31,044 nt of DNA from Aliishimia sp965369035 (GCA_965369035.1 CBDUPF010000007.1:1-31044); one strand, 5' to 3'; positions 1-8,565 are shown, counted from the first letter of the stretch. Numbers and translations are program-made. The notes: generated from the sequence alone by a model not told the origin.

Positions 1-59
1 ACATCGCCCCGTATCCAGTGGCTGACACGCCCGCCCGGACGACGCCCGAGGGTATTCGC

Positions 60-959
60 TCAGGTGTGGGCGTCGATCCGGGCAAGGGTGCCATCCGGTG
101 CGACGCAGATCACGCGACGCAGGTTCTTGTCTGCACGCCGAAGACTGCGGATCTCGTCCTCGGTCGCGTGGCAGAATGCGGTCGACAGCGCGTCGGCCGT
201 CGCGGCGTTTTCCGCGACGACGCTGACCGTGGACCAGCGTGGCGCGCCATCCCCGGTGGGGTCGAGGATGTGAGGGTTCCCGCCCGGCAGGGTCATGGCG
301 CTTGGGCTCGACGTGGCGATTGCAAGATCCTCGAGACGCTCTGTCGCGACAAGGCCGTGGTGCGGATCGGAGATGCCCAGCCGCCAGTGCCGTCCGCCCG
401 CGTGGAACTCACCGATATTCACCAGGATCCGCGACAGGCCCGCGTCGCGAAGAACGCAGGCGATAAGATCGGTTGCATAGCCTTGCGCGATGCCGTTCAG
501 CGTCAGTGCCTGATCGGGGCCGATTGCGATTTCGTGGGGCGACAGTGCCACGCGGCCCCACCCGATGGCGCGCCGAGCCGTCTCCGCGTCGCCGCCGCCC
601 GCCAGTGCCTGCCAGAGCGGCTGCACGGTCGGATCGAAGCGCCCGGCTGTTGCGCGGTGCATGCGGGCGCACAGGTGCAGCAGGTCCAGAAATTCGGAGG
701 GCGGGGATGGCAGGCGCTTGTCCCGGTTGAGCCGGCTGAGGGTCGAGGCGGGATCGTAGAGGCTGAAAAGCGACTCGCAGCGGCGCAGTGTTTCGGTGAT
801 GCGGGCGATGGTCCGGCGCGCCAGGTCTTCCGGCCCCTCCAGCGTCAGCGACACCTCCGCGCCCATGGCCCGGCCGCGCCAACGCACTGGCGAGGTCGCG
901 TGGGCAGGCGCGCAGAGAGCCGCGGCGGAGATGGCGAGGAAACGGCGGCGCGGGATCAT
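60..959 (-). CDS. apbE: FAD:protein FMN transferase (ApbE/NosX/NirX family)
   Basis: This 299-residue protein belongs to the ApbE family, which attaches FMN covalently to Thr/Ser of target flavoproteins in the periplasm. The chosen ATG (957-959) overlaps the stop of the upstream NosR-like gene as ATGA, which indicates translational coupling. A longer frame to 1061 would run inside that gene and is rejected. The N-terminus MIPRRRFLAISAAALCAPAHA looks like a Tat-type signal (RRRFL followed by a hydrophobic stretch). Family motifs seen are GIAQGYATD near residues 156-164, which matches the conserved GIAKGYAVD-like flavin and metal site, and TADALST near 254-260, the C-terminal D-A-L-S-T element. 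NosX and NirX are the members that flavinylate NosR and NirI, so the neighbour at 956-3031 is the likely substrate. The 59 bases to its left hold no recognisable gene start. Confidence 0.9.
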   Translation of the reverse strand: MIPRRRFLAISAAALCAPAHATSPVRWRGRAMGAEVSLTLEGPEDLARRTIARITETLRRCESLFSLYDPASTLSRLNRDKRLPSPPSEFLDLLHLCARMHRATAGRFDPTVQPLWQALAGGGDAETARRAIGWGRVALSPHEIAIGPDQALTLNGIAQGYATDLIACVLRDAGLSRILVNIGEFHAGGRHWRLGISDPHHGLVATERLEDLAIATSSPSAMTLPGGNPHILDPTGDGAPRWSTVSVVAENAATADALSTAFCHATEDEIRSLRRADKNLRRVICVAPDGTLARIDAHT

Positions 960-3031
960 TCGGCGGCAAGCCTCCGGCCGCGGCCGCGCGAGGACAGGAC
1001 CAGCGGCACGCATTGCGACGGGTCGTCGTGGATCTTCACGCAGTCGAGGCATTGGAAACACTCATTGTACCGGATTTCGCCCGTGGCTTCGATCGCGCCG
1101 TAATTGCACTTCACCCGGCAGAGCTGGCAGGGCGCCCCGCAGTCGGACCGGCGAGCGATCCAGTCGCGGCCGCGCAGGAGGCCGCCGATCGCCATGACCG
1201 CGCCGAGCGGGCAGACATAGCGGCAGAAGCCCTTGAAAAGCACCATTCCCAGTCCAAGCCAGAAGAGCGCATAGGCGACGTAGTACCACTCGCGCATGAA
1301 GAAGGTGGTGATGGCGGTCTTGAAGGGTTCCACCTCGGCCGCGGTGTCGATCTGCGCCGGGGCCACGAAGACCAGCGCGACCAGCCCGGCGAGAAAGACG
1401 TATTTCAGCCATTTCAGGCGCGCATCCCAACGCGCCGAAGGCTCGATGCGCGGCAGGCGCAAGCGGCGGCCCAGGTGGTGGGCGAACTCCTGCAATGCGC
1501 CGAAGGGACAGAGCCAGCCGCAGAAGAGACCGCGGCCCCAGAGCACGAAGCCGAGGATCGCGGCCGCCCACACGGCGAGCGAGAAGGGGTCATAGAGCAG
1601 AAAGGCGAAGCTGCCCCCCTCCCACGCTGTCCGTATGACGCCCAGAACCGTGACGATGGAGAGCTGACCCTGGCCCCACCAGCCGACGAACCCGGTGACA
1701 ATGGCCAGAACGGCGAGGCGAACGGGTGTGAAATGACGCAGCGCTGCAAGGCGGTTCGTTGCGAAACCCAGAACCAGGAGCAGCGCCGTCAACGTCACTC
1801 CGAGAACAACGAGGTCGGTCTGGCGATTGCGCAGCGCATCGAGCCAGGGCGGAGCCGCGACGACCTGCTCCGGCCGGGTGAAGAACCGCTCCGGGGTTTC
1901 GTGCGGGATGTCGATGGTGATCGATCCCGTTTCGGGCCGGAACATCCCGTGCTCGCGAACCGCCAGCACTTTCAGAACCCACGCGCGCGCCGGATCGAAG
2001 CCCAGCCTGCGGTCGGTGCGCAGGATCATGGCCACGCCGTCGGGCGCATCCTCGACGAGTTCCACCAGCAAGTCGGCATCGCGGAGCGCCACCGGCAGCC
2101 CGTCCTGTTCGGCGGAAATCCAGTCGGGGGCAGTGTTGCGCACGAAGTCCGGCGAGACGAGCCCGTGCCGCGCGGTTTCGATCAGCAGGAGCGGTTCGTC
2201 GTTGTCGGAGATTTCGAGAAATCGTTGCAGGTCCTCGAAGGTATCCGGGGCAAGGACCGCCCGCGCGATGGAACTGGGACCGATATCGACAAGCCAGAGA
2301 TCGAGATAGGGCGATCCGGGGTTTTCGCGGGCCTCCGGATCGTCGTCCTGCCAAAGCGTGCCGGCAAACAGCGCGTCGATTTCGGCATTGGTGACGGTCT
2401 TGCGCGTGGCGATCCCCTGCGCGACGAGATCGGCCCAGGTCAATGTCTCTACGTGGCCCGGATCGGGCCGGGCGGGCGGCGTTGTGGCGATGCCCTGCAT
2501 CTTGTCGCGGGCCACGGCGAGCGCAGCGCCCATGACCGACTCATGAGCGATCCGGACGCTGGCCGTGGCCTTGGTCACGCCGTCGAGATAGACGAGTGAC
2601 GAACCGCCCGAGGCTTCTCCGTACGGGGTGCCGACCACGATGGAATCGGAGATGGAGAGACCGGCATATTGTTCGAAGAACTTGTGGAACGGCGCCTGTC
2701 CGAGGCCGGAGACGAAGATCGGTTCGTTGTGCTCCAGCAGGCGGACATCGAGGAACCGCCCCTCCAGGTCAAGCGTGACCAGCAGGTTGATCGGCGCGCC
2801 GGAAAAGCCGGGCAGGGGGGCCAGCGGTTCGGTTTCGAAGACGTAACCGGCATGCGCACCGCCGGAGTTCAGGAGTTCGTAGACACCCTTGTCGTTCAAC
2901 GCGTCACCCAGCGAGAAGGGCGCGCGCACGAGATCCGCCAGCGCCGCGCGCGGCGACGGCTCGGCCGCCAGAGAGACGGCCGATAGGAGGGCAAGGCAAG
3001 CTGCCAGCAGGCCGGAGAGGATCATGCGCAT
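956..3031 (-). CDS. NosR/NirI family flavo-iron-sulfur membrane protein
   Basis: This is a 691-residue protein with the full NosR/NirI architecture. A signal peptide (residues 1-22, ending SLAA) leads into a periplasmic FMN-binding domain. A candidate flavinylation site, D150-x-x-T-K-A-T156, lies in that domain, with Lys where the usual (S/T)GA(T/S) motif has Gly. From about residue 405 there are several membrane segments, then two CxxxCP motifs (C504/C508 and C603/C607). At the C-terminus lies a cytoplasmic ferredoxin-like part with C631, C635, C638 and C642 followed by C658, C661, C664 and C674. NosR and NirI are thought to pass electrons from the quinol pool to nitrous oxide reductase or nitrite reductase maturation and activity. 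Neither nosZ nor nirS is in view, so the partner is unknown. The gene pairs with the apbE-like gene through an ATGA overlap, an order like nirI-nirX. It is divergent from pqqA. Confidence 0.88.
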   Translation of the reverse strand: MRMILSGLLAACLALLSAVSLAAEPSPRAALADLVRAPFSLGDALNDKGVYELLNSGGAHAGYVFETEPLAPLPGFSGAPINLLVTLDLEGRFLDVRLLEHNEPIFVSGLGQAPFHKFFEQYAGLSISDSIVVGTPYGEASGGSSLVYLDGVTKATASVRIAHESVMGAALAVARDKMQGIATTPPARPDPGHVETLTWADLVAQGIATRKTVTNAEIDALFAGTLWQDDDPEARENPGSPYLDLWLVDIGPSSIARAVLAPDTFEDLQRFLEISDNDEPLLLIETARHGLVSPDFVRNTAPDWISAEQDGLPVALRDADLLVELVEDAPDGVAMILRTDRRLGFDPARAWVLKVLAVREHGMFRPETGSITIDIPHETPERFFTRPEQVVAAPPWLDALRNRQTDLVVLGVTLTALLLVLGFATNRLAALRHFTPVRLAVLAIVTGFVGWWGQGQLSIVTVLGVIRTAWEGGSFAFLLYDPFSLAVWAAAILGFVLWGRGLFCGWLCPFGALQEFAHHLGRRLRLPRIEPSARWDARLKWLKYVFLAGLVALVFVAPAQIDTAAEVEPFKTAITTFFMREWYYVAYALFWLGLGMVLFKGFCRYVCPLGAVMAIGGLLRGRDWIARRSDCGAPCQLCRVKCNYGAIEATGEIRYNECFQCLDCVKIHDDPSQCVPLVLSSRGRGRRLAAE

Positions 3032-3128
3032 GGCGGCAGGTTAAGGATCGGTCCGCGCGGGCAACATTCGACAATGGTCTTACGCCAGCCCGCCAGAATG
3101 CCCGCTACCGAGCCCGGCACTAAGCCCG

Positions 3129-3175
3129 CCACTGAGCCGTTGCAGTGGCTGCGTGGCAACCCGGTGACGACCGGG
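3129..3175. promoter_or_regulatory. two short inverted repeats in the nosR-like/pqqA intergenic region
   Basis: The 230-bp divergent gap 3032-3261 contains CCACTG/CAGTGG (3129-3134 and 3143-3148, 8-nt loop) and CCCGGT/ACCGGG (3160-3165 and 3170-3175, 4-nt loop). Neither is followed by a T-run. They could be operators or elements of the pqqA leader RNA. I could not identify convincing -35/-10 boxes or an FNR-type box (TTGAT-N4-ATCAA) in this gap. Confidence 0.3.
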
Positions 3176-3261
3176 CGGGTTAAGACCAATGGAGCATTTG
3201 CGCGCGGACCCGATGCGCATAAGGTCACATCCGACACTGCAGCGCCAAAGGGAGGAACGAC

Positions 3262-3369
3262 ATGGCCTGGACGACCCCGAAGATGAAGGAACTGAACTGC
3301 GGCATGGAAATCAACATGTACGCACCGGCCGAGGAAGATGGCCGCGGCCAGGACCCCGATCTTTACTGA
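3262..3369 (+). CDS. pqqA: Pyrroloquinoline quinone precursor peptide PqqA
   Basis: This is a 35-codon gene starting with MAWTTPKMKELNCGMEINMY and ending in DPDLY. It carries the PqqA hallmark E-x-x-x-Y (E16 and Y20). These are the Glu and Tyr that PqqE cross-links and that become the PQQ skeleton. A strong ribosome binding site (GGGAGG, 3250-3255) precedes the ATG. The length fits the family range of roughly 23-39 residues. It is followed 25 bp later by pqqB on the same strand, which is the standard operon order. The gene is short enough to be missed by automatic ORF calling. Confidence 0.95.
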   Translation: MAWTTPKMKELNCGMEINMYAPAEEDGRGQDPDLY

Positions 3370-3378
3370 CGCTGTGAA

Positions 3379-3392
3379 CCGGTAGGGACCGG
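3379..3392 (+). promoter_or_regulatory. small stem-loop between pqqA and pqqB
   Basis: CCGGT-AGGG-ACCGG forms a 5-bp stem with a 4-nt loop ending two bases before the pqqB ATG, so the hairpin would hide the pqqB ribosome binding region. Unequal expression of pqqA and the downstream genes is known in other species. Whether this short stem contributes here is inference. Confidence 0.3.
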
Positions 3393-3394
3393 GG

Positions 3395-4282
3395 ATGCGG
3401 TTTCTGGTCCTGGGAGCGTCCGCGGGCGGCGGCTTGCCGCAGTGGAATTGCGGTTGCAGGAATTGCCAGGATGCCCGGAGCGGGGCGATCCCGCCTTCCG
3501 GGCAATCGTCGTTGGCCGTGTCCGTCGACGGGTCCGACTGGAGCATCCTGAACGCCTCGCCCGATATCCGCCAGCAGCTGCTGGAGAACTCCGCCCTGCA
3601 TCCGCGCAGTCTGCGCGACACCCCGATCGTGTCGGTGCTTCTGACCAATGGTGACATCGATCATATCGCCGGGCTCCTGTCGCTGCGCGAGCAGACGCCG
3701 TTCCGGCTCCACGCCACGGGCGACATTCTCGATGTGCTGGAGCAGAACCGGATCTTCGATGCGGTGTCGCACGAGCTGGTGCCACGCGCGCGGGTCGCGC
3801 TGAACCAGCCGTTCCAGTTGCAGGAGGGGCTGACCGCGCGGATTTTCCCTGTGCCGGGCAAGGTGCCTCTCTTCATGGAGGGGGAGGTGGTCGAGACCGA
3901 CCTGGTGGGCGAGCAGACCGTGGGCGTAAGGCTGGAAAGCGCATCGCGCGTCGTCTGTTATGTTCCCGGCTGTGCCGACGTGACGGAGGACCTGCTGGCG
4001 GAGATCGCCGATGCCGATCACCTGTTCTTCGACGGAACGCTCTGGGACAACGACGAGATGATCCGTACTGGCACGGGGGTCAAGACCGGCACCCGCATGG
4101 GGCATATCCCGGTCAGCGGACCGGACGGATCGCTGGCCAGGCTCGCCGGAGTCCGGGCGTCCAAGACCTATATCCACATCAACAACACCAACCCGATGCT
4201 GCAACCCGACGGGGACGAGCGGCGGGAGGTGGAGGCCGCAGGATGGACGATCGCCCGTGACCGGATGGAGATAACGGTCTGA
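3395..4282 (+). CDS. pqqB: Pyrroloquinoline quinone biosynthesis protein PqqB
   Basis: This 295-residue protein has the metallo-beta-lactamase fold and PqqB-specific motifs. It shows an N-terminal zinc-binding CxCxxC (C19, C21, C24 in WNCGCRNCQDAR), the family's TNGDIDHIAGLLSLRE element in place of the usual HxHxDH, and a C-terminal INNTNPML...AGW...DRMEI stretch. Length is close to the usual ~300 residues. PqqB works in PQQ maturation and has been reported to act as an iron-dependent hydroxylase on the PqqA-derived Glu-Tyr species. It was formerly regarded as a PQQ carrier. The gene lies 25 bp after pqqA. Unusually it ends the cluster: the next gene is a convergent efflux pump, so pqqC, pqqD and pqqE must be elsewhere or absent. 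Confidence 0.95.
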   Translation: MRFLVLGASAGGGLPQWNCGCRNCQDARSGAIPPSGQSSLAVSVDGSDWSILNASPDIRQQLLENSALHPRSLRDTPIVSVLLTNGDIDHIAGLLSLREQTPFRLHATGDILDVLEQNRIFDAVSHELVPRARVALNQPFQLQEGLTARIFPVPGKVPLFMEGEVVETDLVGEQTVGVRLESASRVVCYVPGCADVTEDLLAEIADADHLFFDGTLWDNDEMIRTGTGVKTGTRMGHIPVSGPDGSLARLAGVRASKTYIHINNTNPMLQPDGDERREVEAAGWTIARDRMEITV

Positions 4283-4289
4283 CGTTATC
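4270..4289. terminator. inverted repeat between convergent pqqB and RND genes
   Basis: GATAACG (4270-4276) and CGTTATC (4283-4289) form a perfect 7-bp stem around a 6-nt loop that contains the pqqB stop codon. It sits between two convergent genes only 19 bp apart. No clear T-run follows on either strand, so it is at best a weak bidirectional terminator. Confidence 0.35.
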
Positions 4290-4301
4290 GGCGGTGCCGA
4301 G

Positions 4302-7300
4302 TTAGATCGCCTGCGCCTCTTCCAACTCGCGCACCAGCCGCGCCTCTTCCGTCGCTCTGGGCGTCGAGAACCGCGCCAGCAGCAGGTAGGCGACGGGCGT
4401 GAGATAGAGCGTGGAGAGCGTGGCCAGACCGAGCCCGCCGACAATCACCCAACCCAGCGCCTCGCGCGCCTCCGCGCCCGCGCCGGACGACAGGATCAAG
4501 GGGACACCGCCGAACACGGTCGAGACCATGGTCATCATCACCGGGCGGAGTCGAATGGTGCAGGCGTCCAGGATGGCAGAGGCGACATCCTGCCCCCGGT
4601 CGCGAAGCTGGTTCGCGAACTCGACGATCAGGATACCGTTCTTGGCCATGATGCCGATCAGCATGACCAGTCCGATCTGGCTGTAGACGTTGAGGCTGAG
4701 CCCGGTGAACGCCAGCGCGAAGATGGCGCAGGCCAGCCCGATGGGAACCGTGATCATCACCACGATGGCCGACACGAAGCTTTCGAATTGCGCAGACAGC
4801 ACCAGCAGCACGACCACGATGGCGAACCCGAAGGTCAGGAACATGCCCGAGTTCGTCTCGTTCAGCGTCGCGGCCTCGGCCAGCGGCACGACACGGTTCT
4901 CCTCGGCCAGGATTCCGTCGGCCAGGTCGCGGACCTCGGCCAGCGCGTCACCCAGCGACAATTCGGGCGACAGGCTCGCGGCGATCTCCACCGACCGGTT
5001 CTGATCCTCGCGGTCGAGTTCGGGGGCCACCGCGCGTTCCTCCAGCGTGACGAAGCTGGACATCGGGATCATCTTGCCGTCGCCAGACTGCACGAAGATG
5101 TTCTCAAGATCGCCGGGATCGTTCACCGGGTCGGAGGTCGACAGAAGCTGCACGTCGAAACTGGTGTCGTCGACGAAGACCGACCCGATGGTGCGTCCGT
5201 TCAGCACGGCCCGCAAAGCGTTGCCGAGCCCGGTGATGTCGACGCCCAGGTCGGACGCGCGCTGCCGGTCGATCTGCACGAAAAGCTGCGGCTGCGTGGT
5301 CTCGTACTCCAGCCGGACCTGGCCCATCGCGGGGTTCTTCTGCATCTCCTCGACCAGCCGTTCGGAGACCTCTGCCAGTTGGGCATAGTTGTCGCCGGTG
5401 ATGGCAAAGCTGAGGCCCCGCCCGGCACCGCGAATACCCAGCGAGTTGGGCTGGATCGCAAAGGCGCGCACGCCGATCAACTGGCGCAGCCGGGCGTTGA
5501 TATCCGTCACGATCTCGTCCTGGCTTCGACTGCGCTCCTCCCACTTGGACAGGGTGAAGACCATGAAGCCTGCGTTGTCCGCGCCGAAGCCGGTGATGGC
5601 GAAGACGTTGGTGATCTCGCCGGAGTCGCGCAGGTCGGCAACGGCATCCTCGATCTCCTGCATCTTGGCGCTGGTGTACTCCAGCGACACGCCCTGTGGG
5701 GTGGAGAGGCGCAGCAGGGCCACGGCCCGGTCCTCGCGCGGGGTCAGTTCCTGGCGGATGTCACCGGCCACAAAGACGGCCGTGGCGGAGAAGAGGGCGG
5801 CGATCAGCAGAATGACCAGCGGGTTGGCCAGCGCGCCCTGCAGCGTCGTGCGGTAAAACGCGGCGAGATGGTTGCCGAGCCAGATCATCGGGCCGCGCGC
5901 GCCTTCCTTCGGCGGAGCGGACAGGACACGACTGGCCAGCACCGGGCAAAGCGTCAGCGCGACGACCGACGACAACATGACGGACATCGCCAGCGTGAAA
6001 CCGAACTCGCGGAACAACCCGCCCGCCTGTCCCGGCAGGAAGGAGAGCGGCACGAAGACCGCGGCCAGCGTCACCGTGGTGGTGACGACCGCGAAGAAGA
6101 CCTGCTGAGTGCCCAGCACCGCCGCGGCGCGTGGCCCCATGCCTTCGCCCCGGCGGCGCACGATGTTCTCCAACACCACGATGGCGTCGTCGACCACCAT
6201 CCCGGTGGCCAGCACAAGCGCCAGCAGCGTCAGGATGTTGACGGAAAAGCCCACGAGGTAGATCCCCGCGAGCGTCCCGATCAGCGCCACCGGCAGGGTC
6301 AGCGCCGGGATCAGCGTGGCACTGGCGCTGCGCAGAAAGACGAAGATCACGACGACCACGATGCCCATCGCCAGAGCCAGCGTCTTGACCACCTCGTTGA
6401 TCGATCCCTGGATGAAGGTGGCATCGTCGGAAGTGACGAAGATGTTGATGTCCTCGGGCAGGGTCGCGTCGAGTTCGGCGACCACGCCGCGCACCGCCTC
6501 GGAGATGTCGAGCGTGTTCGACGTGGCCTGCCGGATCACGCCCATGCCGAGGCCCGACTGACCGTTGGCCCGCAGGATGGTCTCGTTGGGGGCGGGTCCA
6601 AGTGTCACCCGCGCCACGTCCCGCAACCGCACGTCGGGCGCGATCTGCAGCGCCTCGAACGCCTCCGCGGTGGAGACGGTCGCGGTCGTACGCACCGCGA
6701 TCGACTGCCTGTCCCCGGTCAGATCCCCGGCGGGCGCGTCGAAGGCCACATCCTCCAGCGCACGCGCGATGTCGGCCAGTGTCAGCCCGCGGCTGGCAAG
6801 GGAAAGCTGGTCCACGTCCACGCGGAAGATCGGTTCGCGGTCGCCGTAGATCTGCAGGTCGGCGACGCCCTCGATGGACACCAGCCGGTCCTCCACCCGG
6901 TCCTGCACGATCTGTGTCAGCTCCTGCGGGGAGCGGCCGGAGGACGTGACGGCAATCCGCATCACGGGGCTCGAGTCGGCGTCGGCCTTGACGATGCTCG
7001 GCTCCTCCGCTTCCTCGGGAAGTTGAGGGGCGATGCGCGCCACGGCGTCCCGCACATCCGTCGCTGCCACGTCGACATCGACGCTGCTTTCGAATTCCAG
7101 CGTCACCCGGCTGCGCCCGAAACGGGAGTTGGAGGAGATCGAGCGGATGCCGGAAACGCGGCCCACCGCGCCCTCGATCCGGCCAGTCAGCTCCTGGTCG
7201 ACGGTTTCGGGGGAGGCGCCGGGAAACTCCGTCGTGACCGTGACCACGGGGCGGTCGACATTGGGCAACTCGCGAATTTCGGCCCCGAATAGGCCCGCGA

Positions 7301-7400
7301 GACCCGCCAGAACGATCAGCGCACTCAGGACGAATGCGAGGATCGGACGCCGGACGAAAAGCGCCGTTCCAAAGGTCCGGACAGGTGCGTGTTCGCTCAT
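4302..7400 (-). CDS. RND efflux pump permease (AcrB/MexB-like, HAE family)
   Basis: This is a 1032-residue inner-membrane proton-driven exporter of the RND superfamily, the usual length. The chosen ATG starts MSEHAPVRTFGTALFVRRP, 7 bp after the stop of the fusion-protein gene. The open frame extends further upstream to 7559 but only as a shadow of that gene. The order of elements is TM1 (about 17-36), a periplasmic porter domain with PGASPETVDQE, the TM4 acidic pair in VVDDAIVVLENI, a second large periplasmic loop, and TM10 with the conserved Lys in GIMAKNGILIVEF. These residues form the proton relay. The hydrophobic-drug (HAE) type is favoured over the metal (CusA) type by overall resemblance, but the substrate cannot be read from sequence. 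No outer membrane channel gene is adjacent. Confidence 0.93.
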   Translation of the reverse strand: MSEHAPVRTFGTALFVRRPILAFVLSALIVLAGLAGLFGAEIRELPNVDRPVVTVTTEFPGASPETVDQELTGRIEGAVGRVSGIRSISSNSRFGRSRVTLEFESSVDVDVAATDVRDAVARIAPQLPEEAEEPSIVKADADSSPVMRIAVTSSGRSPQELTQIVQDRVEDRLVSIEGVADLQIYGDREPIFRVDVDQLSLASRGLTLADIARALEDVAFDAPAGDLTGDRQSIAVRTTATVSTAEAFEALQIAPDVRLRDVARVTLGPAPNETILRANGQSGLGMGVIRQATSNTLDISEAVRGVVAELDATLPEDINIFVTSDDATFIQGSINEVVKTLALAMGIVVVVIFVFLRSASATLIPALTLPVALIGTLAGIYLVGFSVNILTLLALVLATGMVVDDAIVVLENIVRRRGEGMGPRAAAVLGTQQVFFAVVTTTVTLAAVFVPLSFLPGQAGGLFREFGFTLAMSVMLSSVVALTLCPVLASRVLSAPPKEGARGPMIWLGNHLAAFYRTTLQGALANPLVILLIAALFSATAVFVAGDIRQELTPREDRAVALLRLSTPQGVSLEYTSAKMQEIEDAVADLRDSGEITNVFAITGFGADNAGFMVFTLSKWEERSRSQDEIVTDINARLRQLIGVRAFAIQPNSLGIRGAGRGLSFAITGDNYAQLAEVSERLVEEMQKNPAMGQVRLEYETTQPQLFVQIDRQRASDLGVDITGLGNALRAVLNGRTIGSVFVDDTSFDVQLLSTSDPVNDPGDLENIFVQSGDGKMIPMSSFVTLEERAVAPELDREDQNRSVEIAASLSPELSLGDALAEVRDLADGILAEENRVVPLAEAATLNETNSGMFLTFGFAIVVVLLVLSAQFESFVSAIVVMITVPIGLACAIFALAFTGLSLNVYSQIGLVMLIGIMAKNGILIVEFANQLRDRGQDVASAILDACTIRLRPVMMTMVSTVFGGVPLILSSGAGAEAREALGWVIVGGLGLATLSTLYLTPVAYLLLARFSTPRATEEARLVRELEEAQAI

Positions 7401-7407
7401 CGGGGCC

Positions 7408-8565
7408 TCACAGGCGGGCAGGGGCCAGCGACGCGCGCGCGGCGTCCTCGGGCGGATTTGCGATCTCGACCGCGGCGCCGGGGCGCAGGTTCTGCACCCC
7501 CTCGACCACGATCGGCTCTCCCGGCTCCAGCGGCGCCTCGACCAGGATGGAGTTGGCATTGCGCTGCCGGATCTCCACCGGCACGCGCGCCGCCTTGCCC
7601 TCGCGCACGGCCCAGACGAAGGCGCCCTCGCTCGACCATTGCAGCGCCAGCGGCTCGATCGACAGCAGCGACTCTCCGGGCAGGTTCAATTCCACCTCGA
7701 ACGCCATGCCGACCCGCAGCCGGTCGTCGGCGTTGTCGACCCGCCCCTGAACCCGCAGGGTCCGGCTGGCGCGGTCGACGATCGTGTCGATGGCGCTGAT
7801 CTCGCCGGTCAGTTCGGTGTCGCGCAGCCCCAGCGGCGTGACTTGCAGGGGCATGCCCGGCTCCAGCTTGGTCACCACGCGTTCGGGCACGCGGAAGTCG
7901 ATCAGCAGGGCGGAGCGGTCGGTGATCGTGGCCAGCGCATCCTGCGCCAGCACCCGGTCGCCCACCTCCACGTCCAGGATGCCGACCCAGCCGGAAATCG
8001 GCGCCACGATCTCGCGCTGCGCCAGATCGAATTCCGCCTGCCGCAGTTCCAGTTCGGCCTCGCGCAGGGCAAGCTCCGCCTCGCGCAGGCGCACTTCGGT
8101 CACGTTGCCCTGAAGCTGCTGCAACCGCGCGAATTCGTCACGGGCATCGGCCAGCACGATCTGTGCACGTTCCAGGGCGATGCTTTCGGCCTCGTTTTCC
8201 AGCCGTGCGACGACCGCGCCGGCCTCGACCCGCATGCCGGCCTGCACGTTGATCTCCGACACCAGGCCCACGGCCTGCGACCGGACGGTAACCGCGCGCA
8301 GGGCCTGCCCGTCGCCGATGGCACGCACGCGGTCGGCCAGCGTTCGCTCGCTCACCTCGCCCACGAGGACCCGGGTTGCGCCGCCACCGCCAAAGGGTCC
8401 GCCGCCGGCGCCCTGCGCCTCGGGATCCGACAGCTCGATCCCCAGTATCTCCGCGAGGCCGAAGCGCTCCAGTACCGGATGCGACGATGGCACGTAGGTA
8501 ATCCAGAGATAGAGCGCCGCGGCGATCACGGCCGCGCTCAGCGCGATCTGTCGGAATAGTCCCAT
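7408..8565 (-). CDS. RND efflux periplasmic adaptor (HlyD/AcrA family)
   Basis: This 385-residue membrane fusion protein bridges the permease and an outer membrane channel. It has an N-terminal membrane anchor (residues about 7-24) rather than a lipobox, then an unusual Gly-rich linker near 51-63 (GAGGGPFGGGG). Two lipoyl half-motifs follow (QAVGLVSEINVQAG and PISGWVGILDVEVGD). Between them is an alpha-helical hairpin rich in Leu/Glu heptads, where LREAELALREAELELRQAEF shows an internal repeat. A beta-barrel and membrane-proximal domain end the protein. The gene is upstream of the permease in a two-gene operon with a 7-bp gap and is divergent from tctC. Confidence 0.92.
   Translation of the reverse strand: MGLFRQIALSAAVIAAALYLWITYVPSSHPVLERFGLAEILGIELSDPEAQGAGGGPFGGGGATRVLVGEVSERTLADRVRAIGDGQALRAVTVRSQAVGLVSEINVQAGMRVEAGAVVARLENEAESIALERAQIVLADARDEFARLQQLQGNVTEVRLREAELALREAELELRQAEFDLAQREIVAPISGWVGILDVEVGDRVLAQDALATITDRSALLIDFRVPERVVTKLEPGMPLQVTPLGLRDTELTGEISAIDTIVDRASRTLRVQGRVDNADDRLRVGMAFEVELNLPGESLLSIEPLALQWSSEGAFVWAVREGKAARVPVEIRQRNANSILVEAPLEPGEPIVVEGVQNLRPGAAVEIANPPEDAARASLAPARL

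Noticed and set aside
1..59. Possible start of a nosZ-like or other gene left of the ApbE-like gene
   Set aside because: The 59 bases show no convincing start codon with ribosome binding site, and no hairpin with a T-run. Nothing can be claimed.
18..1103. 361-codon plus-strand frame at the left edge
   Set aside because: Antisense to the ApbE-like gene, which has clear motifs and a coupled start.
3032..3261. FNR/NnrR-type site (TTGAT-N4-ATCAA) expected upstream of a nosR-type gene
   Set aside because: No match by eye in the divergent gap. Only GC-rich inverted repeats were found.
4788..7292. 834-codon open frame on the plus strand opposite the RND permease
   Set aside because: It is rich in His/Arg/Gln/Gly, has no domain resemblance and is exactly antisense to a clearly conserved permease. 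It is a GC-rich codon shadow.
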